DNA of 64,000 nt, from the NCBI RefSeq assembly GCF_004341515.1, contig NZ_SLZF01000009.1:62001-126000 (forward strand), written 5' to 3'. Made by a program: the position numbers and the translations under genes. Below the pieces are notes generated by a model. That model worked only from the letters and a program-made list of their open reading frames with translations. It was not told the DNA's origin and did not search any database. Source of the stretch: Allobosea sp. BK604. Its GTDB lineage: Bacteria; Pseudomonadota; Alphaproteobacteria; Rhizobiales; Beijerinckiaceae. Positions within the stretch are counted from its first letter, which is position 1. Each line of letters opens with the position of its first letter. Positions 17,152 through 25,634 of this stretch are shown one piece after another.

Positions 17152-17940
17152 ATGGTCTCAGCTCTCATCCGGATCGTCTCCTTCGCCGCACTGGCCTATC
17201 TGGCTCTGCCCCTCGTCGTGCTCGTCGGGGCGTCCCTGACCACGACCAGCTTCCTCGCCTTCCCGCCGCAGGGGCTGACGCTTGCCTGGTACGGCAAGAT
17301 GCTGGGCGATCCGTCCTATGTTTCGGCCTTCCTGATCAGCACGGTTCTCGCGGTCGCCGCGACCATCGTCGCCGTGGCGCTGGCCGTGCCGGCGGCGATC
17401 GCGATCGCGCGCTATCGCTTCCCTGGCCGCACCCTGCTCGCGGAGACGCTGATGTCGCCGCTGATCCTGCCGCATGTCGTGCTCGGCGCGGCGCTGCTGC
17501 AGTACGGCAGCGCGATCGGACTGGTCCGCAGCTTCCCGGCGCTGCTCGTCGGGCATGTCGTGATCATCATGCCCTTCGTCCTGCGCGCCGTGCTGCCGCA
17601 GCTCAGCGACGAGCAGCGCAGCCTGGAAGAGGCTTCCGCCGATCTCGGAGCCCGGCCGCTGACCACCTTCTTCCTCGTGACCCTGCCGCAGATCCGCAGC
17701 GGGCTGGTCAGCGGCGCGATCTTCGCCTTCATCGCCTCCTGGATCAATGTCGAGCTCAGCATCTTCAACACCACGGCCGAGCTGACGACGATCCCGGTCA
17801 AGCTGTTCAACTACGTCCAGTACACGATCGACCCGACGATCGCGGCGGTCTCCGGCCTGACGATCATCGTCGCCGCCGTGGTGATCGTCGTGCTCGATCT
17901 CACCATCGGCCTCGACGTGCTCTCGGAGCGACGCCGCTAA
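17152..17940 (+). CDS. ABC transporter permease, PotC type
   Basis: A 262-residue inner membrane permease, second half of the channel. It has six hydrophobic segments and the EAA motif LEEASADLGARPLTTFFLVTLPQIRSG near residues 155-180. The ATG at 17152 follows GAGGAGGGCC; the open frame seven codons further upstream overlaps the previous gene and is not favoured. The operon continues after 35 bases into the proline-racemase-family gene. Confidence 0.92.
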   Translation: MVSALIRIVSFAALAYLALPLVVLVGASLTTTSFLAFPPQGLTLAWYGKMLGDPSYVSAFLISTVLAVAATIVAVALAVPAAIAIARYRFPGRTLLAETLMSPLILPHVVLGAALLQYGSAIGLVRSFPALLVGHVVIIMPFVLRAVLPQLSDEQRSLEEASADLGARPLTTFFLVTLPQIRSGLVSGAIFAFIASWINVELSIFNTTAELTTIPVKLFNYVQYTIDPTIAAVSGLTIIVAAVVIVVLDLTIGLDVLSERRR

Positions 17941-17975
17941 GCCACTCAACCGACTGTTTTCCCAAGGAGCCGACC

Positions 17976-18989
17976 ATGCGCCAGCAGAATGTCTTCGACG
18001 TCGTATACACGCATACCGAGGGTGAGCCCCTCTGTATCATCCATAGCGGGATTCCGTATCCGGCCGGATCGAGCATCCTGGAGAAGCGCCGCTTCCTCGA
18101 GGAGAACTATGACTGGCTGCGCTGCGCCCTGATGCGCGAGCCGCGCGGGCACAAGGACATGTTCGGCGTCTTCCTGACGCCGCCGTCGAGCCCGGACTAC
18201 GATGCCGGCCTGATCTATATCGACGGCACGCAGTATTCCCATATGTGCGGGCACGGCACGATCGCGGTCGGCATGGCGATGGTCGCGCTCGGCCTCGTCC
18301 GGCGCGGCGAGAACGGCCGCACCACCATCCGCTTCGAGACCACCGCCGGGCTGGTCACGGCAGAGGTCGCCAATGACGGGCCCGAGGTGCTCTGGACGCG
18401 CTTCGAGAACGTGCCGGCCTATGTCGCGGCGCAGGACGTGCCGTTCGACCTGCCGGGCGTCGGCCCGCTCAAGGCCGACATCGTCTGGGGCGGCAACTAT
18501 TTCGGCATCATCGACCTGCGCGGGACCTCGCTCAGGATCTCGCCGGAAAACGGCTCGGAGCTCTCGCGCCTCGGCATCATCGCGCGCGAGCAGCTCCGCC
18601 AGAAGGTCGCGATCCAGCATCCGGCTTCGGCCCATATCAACAACTTCAACTTCGTCACCTTCTGGCACGAGCCGACGATCGAAGGCGCCTTCTACAAGAA
18701 CGTCCACGTCTTCTCGGCCGGCCAGCTCGACCGCTCGCCGGGCGGCACCGGCACGAGCGCGATGATGGCGATGTTCGAGGCGCGCGGCCTGATGAAGCTG
18801 CAGCAGCCGATCCGCTCCGAGGGCCTGCTCGGCTCCGGCACATTCGAGGGCTGCCTGATCGGCGAAGCCAGCCTCAACGGCACCCGCGCCGTGCGCCCGA
18901 CCGTGAAGGGCACCGCGGGCCTGCTTGGTACGGCACGCTGGACGATCAACCGCGACGATCCGGTCGACGCCGGCTTCCTCGTGGCGTGA
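17976..18989 (+). CDS. proline racemase / hydroxyproline dehydratase superfamily protein, Cys/Gly active site
   Basis: A 337-residue member of the proline racemase fold. The first catalytic position is intact, Cys91 in HMCGHGTI. The second catalytic position, normally Cys in racemases and epimerases (SPCGTGTS) and Thr or Ser in trans-3-hydroxyproline dehydratases, is Gly256 here (LDRSPGGTGTSAMM). With a single acid/base thiol, racemisation is unlikely, and a dehydratase or other one-base reaction on a hydroxyproline-like substrate is more plausible. That is inference; I know of no tested Cys/Gly member. It is the last gene of the amine ABC operon, which presumably imports its substrate. A strong terminator hairpin follows. 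Confidence 0.85.
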   Translation: MRQQNVFDVVYTHTEGEPLCIIHSGIPYPAGSSILEKRRFLEENYDWLRCALMREPRGHKDMFGVFLTPPSSPDYDAGLIYIDGTQYSHMCGHGTIAVGMAMVALGLVRRGENGRTTIRFETTAGLVTAEVANDGPEVLWTRFENVPAYVAAQDVPFDLPGVGPLKADIVWGGNYFGIIDLRGTSLRISPENGSELSRLGIIAREQLRQKVAIQHPASAHINNFNFVTFWHEPTIEGAFYKNVHVFSAGQLDRSPGGTGTSAMMAMFEARGLMKLQQPIRSEGLLGSGTFEGCLIGEASLNGTRAVRPTVKGTAGLLGTARWTINRDDPVDAGFLVA

Positions 18990-18998
18990 TCAATGACA

Positions 18999-19032
18999 GC
19001 GCCGGGCCAGCCAAACCGGGCTGGCCCGGCGC
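18999..19032 (+). terminator. terminator of the amine ABC operon
   Basis: A perfect 14-bp GC-rich stem (GCGCCGGGCCAGCC / GGCTGGCCCGGCGC) with a 6-base loop, nine bases after the stop codon. No T run follows. Confidence 0.7.
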
Positions 19033-19358
19033 ACTCGCGGTCAGGGACCATGGGCGTCTTCGCGCCAAGTCCTCACGTCAAACATCGACCTGAAACCGGA
19101 GATCGGGAGCCTTGCGTCCGGAGATCGGCGTTGATGGCACCCGTTACTGCGTAGCTGCAGGCGGCATTTCGTCACAAAATTCTGTATTTTTCAAATAGGT
19201 TGCAACTAACAAGTCGCCAGATGTCTGCGTGGTAACTGCTTCGCAGAAATCCCCATTCCGTCCTATGACGACGAGCAACGCTCAACCACGCATTAAGTCG
19301 TGCTTGTATTCTTCAACCCCGTTCGTATGACGCTTAGTCTGGGCGGGGGCGGCGAACA
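19033..19358. other. AT-richer leader of the STAND-like gene
   Basis: A 326-base gap. The stretch 19,170-19,330 has clearly lower GC than the catabolic genes on the left and presumably carries the promoter of the NTPase gene. No repeats, tRNA or integrase were seen at this boundary. Confidence 0.4.
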
Positions 19359-22300
19359 ATGAAGTCAGACGGCGGTGTAATCTGGGCCTGGCGCGCTGGT
19401 CTGGTCGCGACTGGAGGCCTACTTGGGGCTGGTATTTTCGCCGCGCTATCGAGGTGGTCTCCGGGCGGGTTCGTCGATCGTGTGAGCGCTTGGGTGCGCG
19501 AAGCCGCCAAACTGCTGCCCCCTGAATGGCCAATAGAAATCGCTGCCGGTGTGGCCGTCGCCATTGTCTTGATGCCGGTAGTTGAGTGGCCAGCGCAGTG
19601 GCTTAGCAATCGGTTTCGGGCATTCGACGATGCTCTCTTAGGGCGTATTGGAAGAGCAAAGCCATTCGATCCCTTTCGCGGACTCGAAGTAGCGGATTTT
19701 CTGGGGGCTAATCGAACGGAAGGTGAAAAAATAGCTGCCGCCCTTTTGGACGATCAAGGCAAACCGGGCCGCAAAGACCTCGGAGCAGAGAGCAGAAGGA
19801 GGCGTCTGCTTTTCCCTCTTCCATTCCCTCATGATGACATGGATCCGAAGCGGCGGCCGGCACTAGCAGCCGCGTGGAATGATCTCCTCCGCTTCGCAAG
19901 GGCAGATGTGGACGCATCGGGGCCGGCCGGGGGAATGCGCTGGACGATCCTAACAGGACGAAACGGTATCGGTAAGAGCAGGCTGGCACTGGAATTCGCG
20001 CGATACCTGGCGCAGCGGCCGAAGCCCACGAGCGATGCCGCAAAAGCTACTACAGCGCAGCGGTTTCGGGTCTTTCGAGAAGCCATTTTCAATCGATCGC
20101 AGGCTGGCATTCGCTGGGATGCAGGCTGGATAGGATCGGTGGAGGAAATATCAGTCGCCGGCAGTCCCCACACTCCGCGCCAACATCGCAAACGACTTAC
20201 TGAGTCATATCTATCGCGACTTTCGGACTGGCGCCCTCGGCGACCGACGATCCTCGTACTTGACGATGCCTATCCGGGCGATGCGGCAAGAGTTATCAAT
20301 GCCCTATCGCACGCATCTCATCACCATCCTGTGCGCCTAATTATTGTGGGAGCAAGTGTTGCTGAGGATCTGCAGCTTGAACACGACGCGGGCGGCTCAC
20401 TCACGCCACTAGCGAGGTTCGATGGAAAGCCAATTGTTCTGAACGATGCATCTGGCTTTGATGCTGCAGATATCAGAGCATTGACGGGTCTAGACGGCTT
20501 TCGTGATTGGTTGCCTAGCGCGCTGCTGGAGTGCTCAGATCAGAGTTGGGGCAATCGTCAGACCGCTGCAATAGATGAGTTCCTCGCGGCAACCGAGGGC
20601 AACCCGTTTCTAGTTGAACTCGCACTAGTGGCTCTTTGGCAGCGTCGCGGCATTGAGGCGATTGACACCAGTAAACTCCTCTCAGAGCGAGCGGATCGTG
20701 TCATCCAAGCAATTCAGTCTGCAGGGCTTCATAGCCGAGAAAGCCTCGCGCTTTTTGCGGCGGCGACTTTGGCGGGCGGGGCCGATGACCTGGGTCCTGT
20801 AGCCCGATCCACCCTTCTTCACAGTTTCCCGGAAGCTTTGCCGGCTGATGCGGCTCGCAAATCGTTGGGTGGTGCGGTTCCTCAAGACCTCTTCGACGGC
20901 CTCGATCTCACGACATGGATACCACCAGTCCGCCCGAGACGGATTGGGCTCGCAGTAGTTCGTCGAATAATTGCAGCCTTCGAAGGAGAGGATGAGCAAC
21001 GAAAAATTGCTCAACGGATTGCTGATGCTGCTTGGAAAGCCGCGCCCCGCGCAACGCTACGTGCAGCAGTCACAACACGGAGTGACAAGACCTCCGATGA
21101 TGTGCTGGCCCGAGCGCTCTCGGTTGGTCCGCTAAACGGTATGGCCATTCCTCCTCTGACGCTGGCTATCGCCTATATCGAGGAGGCAGTGCTTGTACCT
21201 AGAACCGTCTGGGACCGCGGCTGCAGTGAGGTCTCGGCGCCTCTGTGGGAGGATGTTCAAGCACTGTGCCGCAACCTGTCGCCGGAAGAAGCGAACAGGG
21301 CCCGCGCTCATTTGATGACGCTGCTTATTCCAGATCGTAACAAACAGATCGTGCGAGGACCTGAAGCTGCAGTGCTTCTACTCCACCTCTGGCGTTCGGA
21401 GTTGCAGGACATCAACGCATTCACAGATGCGCGTCTGACGTGGCTGTGGACCATCGTCGAGGGATTGCGCCAAGTAAACAATAATTGGGGACTGGCTCTG
21501 CAAGGCAGTCCTCAAGCGGACCTTGCGGCAGGAATCCTGAGAGAGCTTTGGCTCGCCAGGTGCGAAGGGCAAGATGGGCTAATCTACGATGAACTGGTTA
21601 ATGGACTTCCAGAAATTATCCTATCTGATTGGACGAGCGGCTTATTCAAGTTCCTTATACTATCCATCCGCACCGGAAATGCAAAAGAAGACGGCATAGT
21701 TTCAGAATTGATCGCGGTATTGAGTGATTTAAAAAATCGCTCTGATATGGTCCATGTTGCCCGCATGGGAGATGGTTTTATAAATCCAGCCTCTCAAATT
21801 TTGGCCGAGACATTTAGACGAGTATTTGAACTAGCAAATTCGAAGAGCCACAGTCCAAATTACAAACTATTTGCAGTATCTCTTTCAGTCGCTGGGATCA
21901 GGTGCTTAGATAAGGCCGATCTATCTGCAGAATTTGACCGGATATTAGGCGCGATCGACGCGTGGGGAGGTGCTTACGCCGATAACTGGCGTTCACTCGC
22001 TTATCTCGAAATGGTAGGCCTTCTCTACGGCATAGAGCTAATACAATCTTTGCAGATTTATGCGTCAGATGGCAACAATTTTGTGGCTCAAATAGGCGCA
22101 GCACACGGTACTTTGCACGAACTTGTGCAGAACGCGTTGTCTTTTCACGTGGATCAGGACGATCTCGCGCATCGCTTTGTTGAGATATTGAACACAAAGA
22201 TAGAGCAAAACACTTTGAACGCGCGTTCATATGAATCTTTTATGCTATGTAATTCGGCATACATCAAAAGATCATCTGTATATGATAAATTAGAGGGACA

Positions 22301-23231
22301 GTCATACATCAGCGAATGGAACGAATTATTGAGTATAATCGATTCGAGACGGAGCAATTGGGTCGGCCATATGCATGTCGAGGCGCAATATGCGTCTATT
22401 CTCTCGGCGGCGTCGCGCGCTCATCGCAATAATATTGATGAAACCAGAAGCAGGGCGCGGCAAGTCGAGAGAATTGTCAAGCCGTTCTTATCCATCTCCA
22501 GCCCGGTTGGTGCTTGCCTAGATGCATGGCGGATACATGCTTTTGCACTATCGGAAATGAACGACACCGATAGTTTCCACGAGCTTATTGACGTCGTGGC
22601 TGGCATAGATCGCTTGGCGAGAAGGCATACATTTAATCCATTTAATCTGATAGTCGCTTTGCCGACGGCGTTGGCGCACGAGTACGCAGCCAAGGCATGT
22701 AAGAAGCGCGGTCGCGATTGTACAGAATTAATTATCAATGCCATTCATTACCAAACACCATTAGTCGCTCATGGCGCATTTCGAGATACGATATTTTCGT
22801 TCCTGACGAATTTAATAGATAACCCCGGCGTTCCAATTGATATTAGTAGATCTGCGGCGGCTCATCAGCAGATGATTGACTATATAGGTGGAAGATTGCC
22901 ATATATAGGATCGTTTCCTACTGGCACGCTGACGGACCCGCGGTTGAACCGCTCGATGCTAGAATGGTGGGCTAATCTTGCTATATCTCAGGCGCCTCGC
23001 TATCCCGGTCAAGCTGAGGTAATTTGCGTGCATCTCGATGCAACTATCCGTTCTGCTGATTGCGGTCAGGAGGAAGCTGCCGTGGCTGCCCGTTCGCGGG
23101 CGTGGGGTGCATTAGGCCGAGTTCCGCCACCACTTCACGTTGAACCGCTTCGATACCAACAGCGATGGGATGAACAAGGAAAGGCGCAGCCAGAGTACCG
23201 GATCTCATTTGTCGAGAATGGGGATTACTAA
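19359..23231 (+). CDS. membrane-anchored STAND-like P-loop NTPase, 1290 residues
   Basis: A very large protein without an assigned function. Two hydrophobic segments (about 12-31 and 60-76) suggest N-terminal membrane anchoring. A P-loop follows: Walker A GRNGIGKS at 200-207 and Walker B ILVLDD at 298-303. EGNPFLVELAL at 413-423 matches the GxP motif that marks STAND NTPases of the AP/NACHT type. Residues 440-1290 are long, helix-rich and lack a recognised domain; they may be a repeat-built sensor. GC content falls well below the neighbours, to near 45% in parts of 21,600-22,900, which suggests horizontal transfer. STAND NTPases often act in immunity or signalling, so an anti-phage role is possible but unproven. 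It is a single gene between two unrelated operons. The ATG at 19359 follows a G-rich site. Confidence 0.75.
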   Translation: MKSDGGVIWAWRAGLVATGGLLGAGIFAALSRWSPGGFVDRVSAWVREAAKLLPPEWPIEIAAGVAVAIVLMPVVEWPAQWLSNRFRAFDDALLGRIGRAKPFDPFRGLEVADFLGANRTEGEKIAAALLDDQGKPGRKDLGAESRRRRLLFPLPFPHDDMDPKRRPALAAAWNDLLRFARADVDASGPAGGMRWTILTGRNGIGKSRLALEFARYLAQRPKPTSDAAKATTAQRFRVFREAIFNRSQAGIRWDAGWIGSVEEISVAGSPHTPRQHRKRLTESYLSRLSDWRPRRPTILVLDDAYPGDAARVINALSHASHHHPVRLIIVGASVAEDLQLEHDAGGSLTPLARFDGKPIVLNDASGFDAADIRALTGLDGFRDWLPSALLECSDQSWGNRQTAAIDEFLAATEGNPFLVELALVALWQRRGIEAIDTSKLLSERADRVIQAIQSAGLHSRESLALFAAATLAGGADDLGPVARSTLLHSFPEALPADAARKSLGGAVPQDLFDGLDLTTWIPPVRPRRIGLAVVRRIIAAFEGEDEQRKIAQRIADAAWKAAPRATLRAAVTTRSDKTSDDVLARALSVGPLNGMAIPPLTLAIAYIEEAVLVPRTVWDRGCSEVSAPLWEDVQALCRNLSPEEANRARAHLMTLLIPDRNKQIVRGPEAAVLLLHLWRSELQDINAFTDARLTWLWTIVEGLRQVNNNWGLALQGSPQADLAAGILRELWLARCEGQDGLIYDELVNGLPEIILSDWTSGLFKFLILSIRTGNAKEDGIVSELIAVLSDLKNRSDMVHVARMGDGFINPASQILAETFRRVFELANSKSHSPNYKLFAVSLSVAGIRCLDKADLSAEFDRILGAIDAWGGAYADNWRSLAYLEMVGLLYGIELIQSLQIYASDGNNFVAQIGAAHGTLHELVQNALSFHVDQDDLAHRFVEILNTKIEQNTLNARSYESFMLCNSAYIKRSSVYDKLEGQSYISEWNELLSIIDSRRSNWVGHMHVEAQYASILSAASRAHRNNIDETRSRARQVERIVKPFLSISSPVGACLDAWRIHAFALSEMNDTDSFHELIDVVAGIDRLARRHTFNPFNLIVALPTALAHEYAAKACKKRGRDCTELIINAIHYQTPLVAHGAFRDTIFSFLTNLIDNPGVPIDISRSAAAHQQMIDYIGGRLPYIGSFPTGTLTDPRLNRSMLEWWANLAISQAPRYPGQAEVICVHLDATIRSADCGQEEAAVAARSRAWGALGRVPPPLHVEPLRYQQRWDEQGKAQPEYRISFVENGDY

Positions 23232-23548
23232 AACCTCGCGCCTAGTCGATAGAGGAGCAGACGGGGCGCTTCGTCCCAGCGATAGCCGCATGCTTCCGAT
23301 AGCCGTCATCGCCGGGGTGATAAAGCTCGCGATGTGGGGGGGGCTGATGTAGCGCCCCCTTCCTACAGCAGGCTCGCCTGAGCGCGTGTTGCATCCACAA
23401 GACTGAAGATAAGGGGCTCACTGCCCGGAAGCGGTCATTCCACGCGAATGGGATAAAGGGTAACTGGGCGGGCGTCCGGGCAGGGGATGGGCGGGATCGA
23501 AGATATGGACATGGCAGTCGCAGGTGCCGGGCGGCGCGAGGCTGTCCG
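23232..23548. other. intergenic after the STAND-like gene
   Basis: Converging gap of about 317 bases. It contains an 8-G run near 23,335 and a 20-codon hydrophobic frame (23,290-23,352) without a ribosome binding site. No gene, terminator or attachment-site repeat is supported. Confidence 0.4.
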
Positions 23549-24550
23549 TCACGCCGTTTCCCTCAGCAAGCGCTTCAGCCGGTCGGCATGCTCGGCGTTG
23601 ACGGCACCGGGCGGCAGGCGTCCTTGCAGCAGCGCCGCAACCTGCTCGACCGTGTCGAAGGCCTGATGCTGTGTCGCTTCCGGCGTCAGCCCTCCGATAT
23701 GGGGCGTCGCGATCACGTCGGCCCGGCCCGCCAGCGCGGGAGAGGGCATCTGGTTGGGCGCGCGGCCGACATCGACGGCTGCGCCGCGCAGATGGCCACG
23801 ATCCAGCGCCGCGATGAGGCTCGCCTCGTCGACGAGTTCGCCGCGGGCCAGGTTGATGAAGAAGCTTCCCCGGCGCATGGCCGCGAAGGCGCGCGCATCC
23901 ATCAGGTTCTCGGTCTCGGGCAGCACCGGCGCCAGGCAGATCACGAAATCGCTCCGGCCCAGCAGCTCCGCCATTTCGACCTGCTCGATGCCCGGCTGCG
24001 CGATCAAGACCGGGTCGCTGGCGAGGACGGTCATGCCGAGCGCGCCCGCAAGCGTTCCGACCTGCCGGCCGATCGCGCCGAAACCGATGATGCCGACGGT
24101 CGCCGTCGACAATTGCACGCCCATCTCGATCGCCGGCATGTCACCGGCGCGGTAGGATGCGGTGGCCCGGCTGACCCCGCGCGACAGATCGATCATGAAG
24201 CCGATGGCGAGCTCGGCGACGGCATCGACAAAGCCCGCGGTCGCCCGCGTGACCAGGACGCCGGCACGGCTGGCGGCCGGAACATCGATGGAGCGGATAT
24301 CCATCGCACAGCGCAGGAAGGCGACGAGACCGGGCAGCGCCTCGAACAGCGCCGCTTCGCCGTCCGTCTGCCGATCGGCGATGATGACGTCGCAATCCCT
24401 GGCCTGCGCGATCAGCCCGGCCGTATCGAGCGGCGCGTCGCTCTCGTGAAGCCGCACCTCGACGAGCTCGCGCAAGCGCGCCAGCGCGACATCGCCATAG
24501 TAGTTCGCGCGGACATGCGGCGTGTGGGTCAGGAGCACGCGCATGGTCAT
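23549..24550 (-). CDS. D-2-hydroxyacid dehydrogenase (NAD-dependent)
   Basis: A 333-residue member of the D-isomer 2-hydroxyacid dehydrogenase family (phosphoglycerate, glyoxylate and formate dehydrogenase relatives). It has the NAD-binding motif VGIIGFGAIGRQVG (about 152-165), the conserved FINLARGELVDEASL segment with the substrate-binding Arg, the catalytic acid region near AVDVGRAPNQMPSP, and the catalytic His in VIATPHIGG. It probably oxidises or reduces a 2-hydroxy/2-keto acid imported by the adjacent TRAP system. Its ATG overlaps the stop of the LacI gene (ATGA), so the two are coupled; it is the last gene of a TRAP/LacI unit. Confidence 0.9.
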   Translation of the reverse strand: MTMRVLLTHTPHVRANYYGDVALARLRELVEVRLHESDAPLDTAGLIAQARDCDVIIADRQTDGEAALFEALPGLVAFLRCAMDIRSIDVPAASRAGVLVTRATAGFVDAVAELAIGFMIDLSRGVSRATASYRAGDMPAIEMGVQLSTATVGIIGFGAIGRQVGTLAGALGMTVLASDPVLIAQPGIEQVEMAELLGRSDFVICLAPVLPETENLMDARAFAAMRRGSFFINLARGELVDEASLIAALDRGHLRGAAVDVGRAPNQMPSPALAGRADVIATPHIGGLTPEATQHQAFDTVEQVAALLQGRLPPGAVNAEHADRLKRLLRETA

Positions 24551-25620
24551 GCCCGCTGCGGCTGCCGGGCTCTGTCGCTGCCGTGATGGCGGGGTGCGGC
24601 GGCGGTCGAACGGCGGACGAGCAGTTCCGGCGCGAACCGGAATTCGCCGAGCGGCGTGCCGGGCGCTTCGAGACGGGTGATGATGCGGTTCACCATGGTT
24701 TGGGCCATCTCCGCGAGCGGGGTGCGGATCGTGGTCAGGGCCGGTGCGAAATAGGTGCCGAGCGACAGCGCGTCGAAGCCGACGACGGACATGTCCTCCG
24801 GCGCGGTGAGCCCGACCTCGCGCAATCCCGCGATCAGGCCGATCGCCATCATGTCGTTGATCGTGACTGCGGCGGTCGGCTTCGCGGGATGCGCGACGAT
24901 CTCGCCCGCCAGCGCCTGGCCGAGCTCGGCCATCTCGGCGTCGGAATAGGTCGAGGCCGTGGCGCCTTCGACGACGACCGTGGCGACGCCGTGCTTTGCC
25001 GCGGCATCGAAAAAGCCTTGCCGCTTCTCGGCGCGGCTGAAAGTCCAGCCCGAAGGCGTGACGAAGGCGATCGTGCGATGCCCGAGCCCGATCAGATGCT
25101 CGGTGGCGAGCCCGGCGGCGGCGGCATTGTCCACCGAGATGTAGTCGAGGATCGGCATGGCATCGCGCCTGGCATGGCTGTCATAGCTGACGACGACCAT
25201 GCCGCGTGCGATCGGCTCCTCGAAATGCCGCTCGTCGGGCAAGGAGGAGACGACGATCGCCCCTCTTGCCCCATGCGACCAGAGATCGTCGAGGAAGGCG
25301 CGCTCCTGCTCCGGATCGCGATACGTGCTGGCGACGATGACGCGATAGCCATGGGCCGCGCGCGCCGCAGCCTCGATCTCGCGCGCCAGCATGCTGTAGC
25401 TCGGATTGGCCAGCGACGGTACGAGCAGGCCGAAGAGCTCGGCCTGCCCGGTCTTGAGTTGGCGCGCGGCGCGATTGGGCTGGAAGCCGAGCTCCGCCAT
25501 CGCCCGCTCGACGCGGGACAACGTGTCCTTCTTCATCCGGTCGGCACGCCCGTTGAGCACGTTCGAGACGGTCGTGATCGACACGCCGGCCAGCCTTGCA
25601 ACGTCGATGATGGTCGACAC
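24547..25620 (-). CDS. LacI-family transcriptional regulator
   Basis: A 357-residue LacI/GalR regulator. The HTH is at the N terminus (IIDVARLAGVSITTVSNVLN), followed by the hinge (LGFQPNRAARQLKTGQ) and a periplasmic-binding-like sensor domain from about residue 60 (LFGLLVPSLANPSYSMLAREIE). The start is the GTG at 25620, the only start that gives a normal HTH; AGAGAGA lies upstream. A very long open frame continues upstream in this phase, but there it is out-of-frame sequence inside the TRAP permease gene. It overlaps the dehydrogenase start by four bases and lies 14 bases after the TRAP permease, so it probably autoregulates the unit. The effector is unknown. Confidence 0.92.
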   Translation of the reverse strand: MSTIIDVARLAGVSITTVSNVLNGRADRMKKDTLSRVERAMAELGFQPNRAARQLKTGQAELFGLLVPSLANPSYSMLAREIEAAARAAHGYRVIVASTYRDPEQERAFLDDLWSHGARGAIVVSSLPDERHFEEPIARGMVVVSYDSHARRDAMPILDYISVDNAAAAGLATEHLIGLGHRTIAFVTPSGWTFSRAEKRQGFFDAAAKHGVATVVVEGATASTYSDAEMAELGQALAGEIVAHPAKPTAAVTINDMMAIGLIAGLREVGLTAPEDMSVVGFDALSLGTYFAPALTTIRTPLAEMAQTMVNRIITRLEAPGTPLGEFRFAPELLVRRSTAAAPRHHGSDRARQPQRA

Positions 25621-25634
25621 GGTCTCTCTTGAAC

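Noticed and set aside
23290-23352. 20-codon hydrophobic frame after the STAND-like gene, resembling small toxic membrane peptides
   Set aside because: No ribosome binding site or antisense RNA signature, and it crosses an 8-G run; chance is more likely.
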